Source: Methanosarcinaceae archaeon (GTDB lineage: Archaea; Halobacteriota; Methanosarcinia; Methanosarcinales; Methanosarcinaceae). Taken from it: a stretch of 64,000 nt of DNA. Each line of letters begins with the position of its first letter. The first letter of the stretch is position 1. The notes under the pieces were generated by a model. The model searched no databases, was not told the DNA's origin, and saw only the letters and a program-made list of their open reading frames with translations. Shown here piece after piece: positions 62,650 to 64,000 of this stretch. The translations under genes and the position numbers were made by a program. The stretch covers positions 1-64,000 of the forward strand of contig JAUWQD010000001.1 of NCBI GenBank assembly GCA_030611265.1, given 5' to 3'.

Positions 62650-64000
62650 TCGATTCTGAAGACAATGTCAAACAAATATTGGACGTATTGTATGAGTACA
62701 ATCCGTGGTGGAAAAGCAGTGAGTTTCACATTCCAAAATACAGGACAAAATGGTTCGATTCACTGGCATCGGCAATGGAAGACTCAAATATCGAGATCGT
62801 TTATGGTCCGCGGCAAGTCGGCAAGACCGTCTTGATGAAGCAAGTTGTGAAACACCTGATTGAAAATGAACATATTTCACCGCACAATATCATGTATGTT
62901 TCCATGGATCACACATCCATTGACATGATCTGCTCTGAGCCTGTTAAAGATATAATAGATGTTTATTCTAAATTCGTTAAACCTTCCGGGAGCGAAAAAG
63001 CATATATTTTCCTCGACGAGATACAGACGATTGCCAATTGGAGCAATTATCTAAAACAATTCCATGACCTGCAATCTCCCTTTAAATTCACAGTTTCAGG
63101 TTCATCAAGTACCGAAATTGAAAAAGGCGGTTCGGAATCATTAATTGGAAGGTCACGACTCCGTTTGATGCTTCAGTGGAAGTTTGCAGATTATGTCAAT
63201 TATTCTCTTTTCAAGGAAGAATCTCCATCAAGATTATGCGATATTGCAGACGCTGCATCAGTCACAAATGCACTCATGAATAAGGATGTAGGTACTATGT
63301 TCGATGCAATTTTGATGTATCGGGATGCGTTGTTAAAGAATGGTATATCCCTTGACAAATATATGCTAGATTACATAGTAAAAGGCGGCTACCCTGCACT
63401 TTTGGATGCTGATCTTGAAACATCCAGAGATGCGCTTATGGAGCGGTTTGGGTTGACTATACATAAGGATATAATGCGAACATTTTCTGTGCGAAACATA
63501 AAGGGGTTGGAAAATCTCGTGTTGCGGTGCGCTATGCAGAGCGGGCAAATGACCGATTATCATGGGTTTTCAAAGTCCATCGGCATAAAGTATGATACAT
63601 TCATGGTATATCGTGGGTATCTCACTGATGTTTTCATGATATCGGAGTCACGTTTCTATTCGAAAGCGGACAGTACTTTCAAGAAAGGAAAAAAATTGTA
63701 TTTACGTGACCATCCAACAAGGAATGTACTTGTGGGGCTATTGAACAGGCGTTTGTTTGAGTTTGGCGAGGAAATCGACAAAACCGTGGAAACGATTGTG
63801 GCAGATCATGCATCAAGGTTAGTGCATAGATTGGAAGGGCGCATGCAGAGTTACTACTGGAGGGGGAAAAAAGAAGTAGATGTAGTTATCAAACTCGGCA
63901 CGATCCCAATTCCAATTGAGGTCAAGTATCAGGAACACCCCGATGATATCGGTGGCGTTAAAGAGTTCATGAACGAGTTTCACACAGGAATTGGTATTGT
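62646..64000 (+). CDS. AAA_14/DUF4143 ATPase (cut by window edge)
   Basis: About 451 codons are present, without a stop. It begins MIDSEDNVKQILDVLYEYNP, has Walker A GPRQVGKT at 54-61, Walker B AYIFLDEIQTI, a VSGSSSTEI strand, a helical winged-helix part, and a DUF4143 nuclease-like end with EVDVVIKLG and PIPIEVKYQE (D, E-x-K). The ATG lies about 26 bases after the TATA centre, so the message should be leaderless. Such ATPases are abundant in Methanosarcinales and of unknown role. The operator array suggests tight self-control. Confidence 0.88.
   Translation, partial: MIDSEDNVKQILDVLYEYNPWWKSSEFHIPKYRTKWFDSLASAMEDSNIEIVYGPRQVGKTVLMKQVVKHLIENEHISPHNIMYVSMDHTSIDMICSEPVKDIIDVYSKFVKPSGSEKAYIFLDEIQTIANWSNYLKQFHDLQSPFKFTVSGSSSTEIEKGGSESLIGRSRLRLMLQWKFADYVNYSLFKEESPSRLCDIADAASVTNALMNKDVGTMFDAILMYRDALLKNGISLDKYMLDYIVKGGYPALLDADLETSRDALMERFGLTIHKDIMRTFSVRNIKGLENLVLRCAMQSGQMTDYHGFSKSIGIKYDTFMVYRGYLTDVFMISESRFYSKADSTFKKGKKLYLRDHPTRNVLVGLLNRRLFEFGEEIDKTVETIVADHASRLVHRLEGRMQSYYWRGKKEVDVVIKLGTIPIPIEVKYQEHPDDIGGVKEFMNEFHTGIGI

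Noticed and set aside
1-64000. tRNA and rRNA genes
   Set aside because: I looked for T-loop and stem patterns between genes and saw none that I could support by eye; a covariance-model scan was not possible.

Overview
The window is archaeal, and most likely from a relative of the Methanosarcinales. This rests on archaea-only genes: sn-glycerol-1-phosphate dehydrogenase, pantoate kinase, GTP-dependent dephospho-CoA kinase, PurP, UPF0179, DUF2150, aIF2-gamma, Rpo7/Spt4, S24e/S27ae, an ADP-dependent phosphofructokinase and an archaellin of the AQVGIG type. TATA boxes (TTTATATA-like), GGTG-type ribosome binding sites and several TTG starts agree with this. No methanogenesis gene lies in the window, so the metabolism cannot be stated and the lineage is an inference.

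Layout. 1-10.2 kb is a minus-strand surface-sugar locus: dTDP-rhamnose genes rmlA (cut by the window edge), rmlD, rmlB and rmlC, a nucleotide-sugar epimerase, then a flippase and UDP-GlcNAc 2-epimerase. It is broken up by a GxxExxY gene in ACACGGATT repeats, by two toxin-antitoxin-like pairs and by gene scraps; three of its transcription units share one duplicated promoter region. 10.3-17.9 kb holds an ADP-dependent sugar kinase pair with an 8-oxoguanine glycosylase, argJ with a CBS protein, and an aminotransferase. 17.9-21 kb is an accessory island with three copies of a 29-bp palindrome, a RelE pair, a transposon-end scrap and an AAA ATPase. 21-32.5 kb is mostly conserved: CoA synthesis, a Vms1-like release factor, RlmE, a PHP protein, a cyclase, an archaellin, and Lhr helicase with a phosphoesterase. 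33.8-40.6 kb holds acetyl-CoA synthetase and a 1445-residue secreted subtilase. 40.7-44.4 kb is the conserved S27ae/S24e/DPCK/Spt4/Rpo7/PIN/aIF2-gamma cluster. 44.7-53.4 kb is an AT-rich accessory zone around purP, with a PLD-TPR protein and a two-gene ATPase/ATPase-HTH-TPR cassette bounded by a duplicated purP 5' end. 53.4-62.5 kb is conserved (SpoIIM-like, DUF63, egsA, UPF0179, DUF2150, valS, DsrE-like, hmgA). The right edge cuts a DUF4143 ATPase behind a 34-bp-period operator array.

The best candidates for something undescribed are the ATPase cassette at 47.9-51.7 kb, the palindrome-controlled ATPase genes at 20.6 and 62.6 kb, the about 60-bp promoter module found before rpo7, valS, the dsrE-like gene and, degenerate, the last ATPase, and the duplicated promoter region of the surface-sugar genes. 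Lipid (egsA, hmgA) and coenzyme A (pantoate kinase, coaBC, DPCK) synthesis genes are spread over the window, each in a conserved context.
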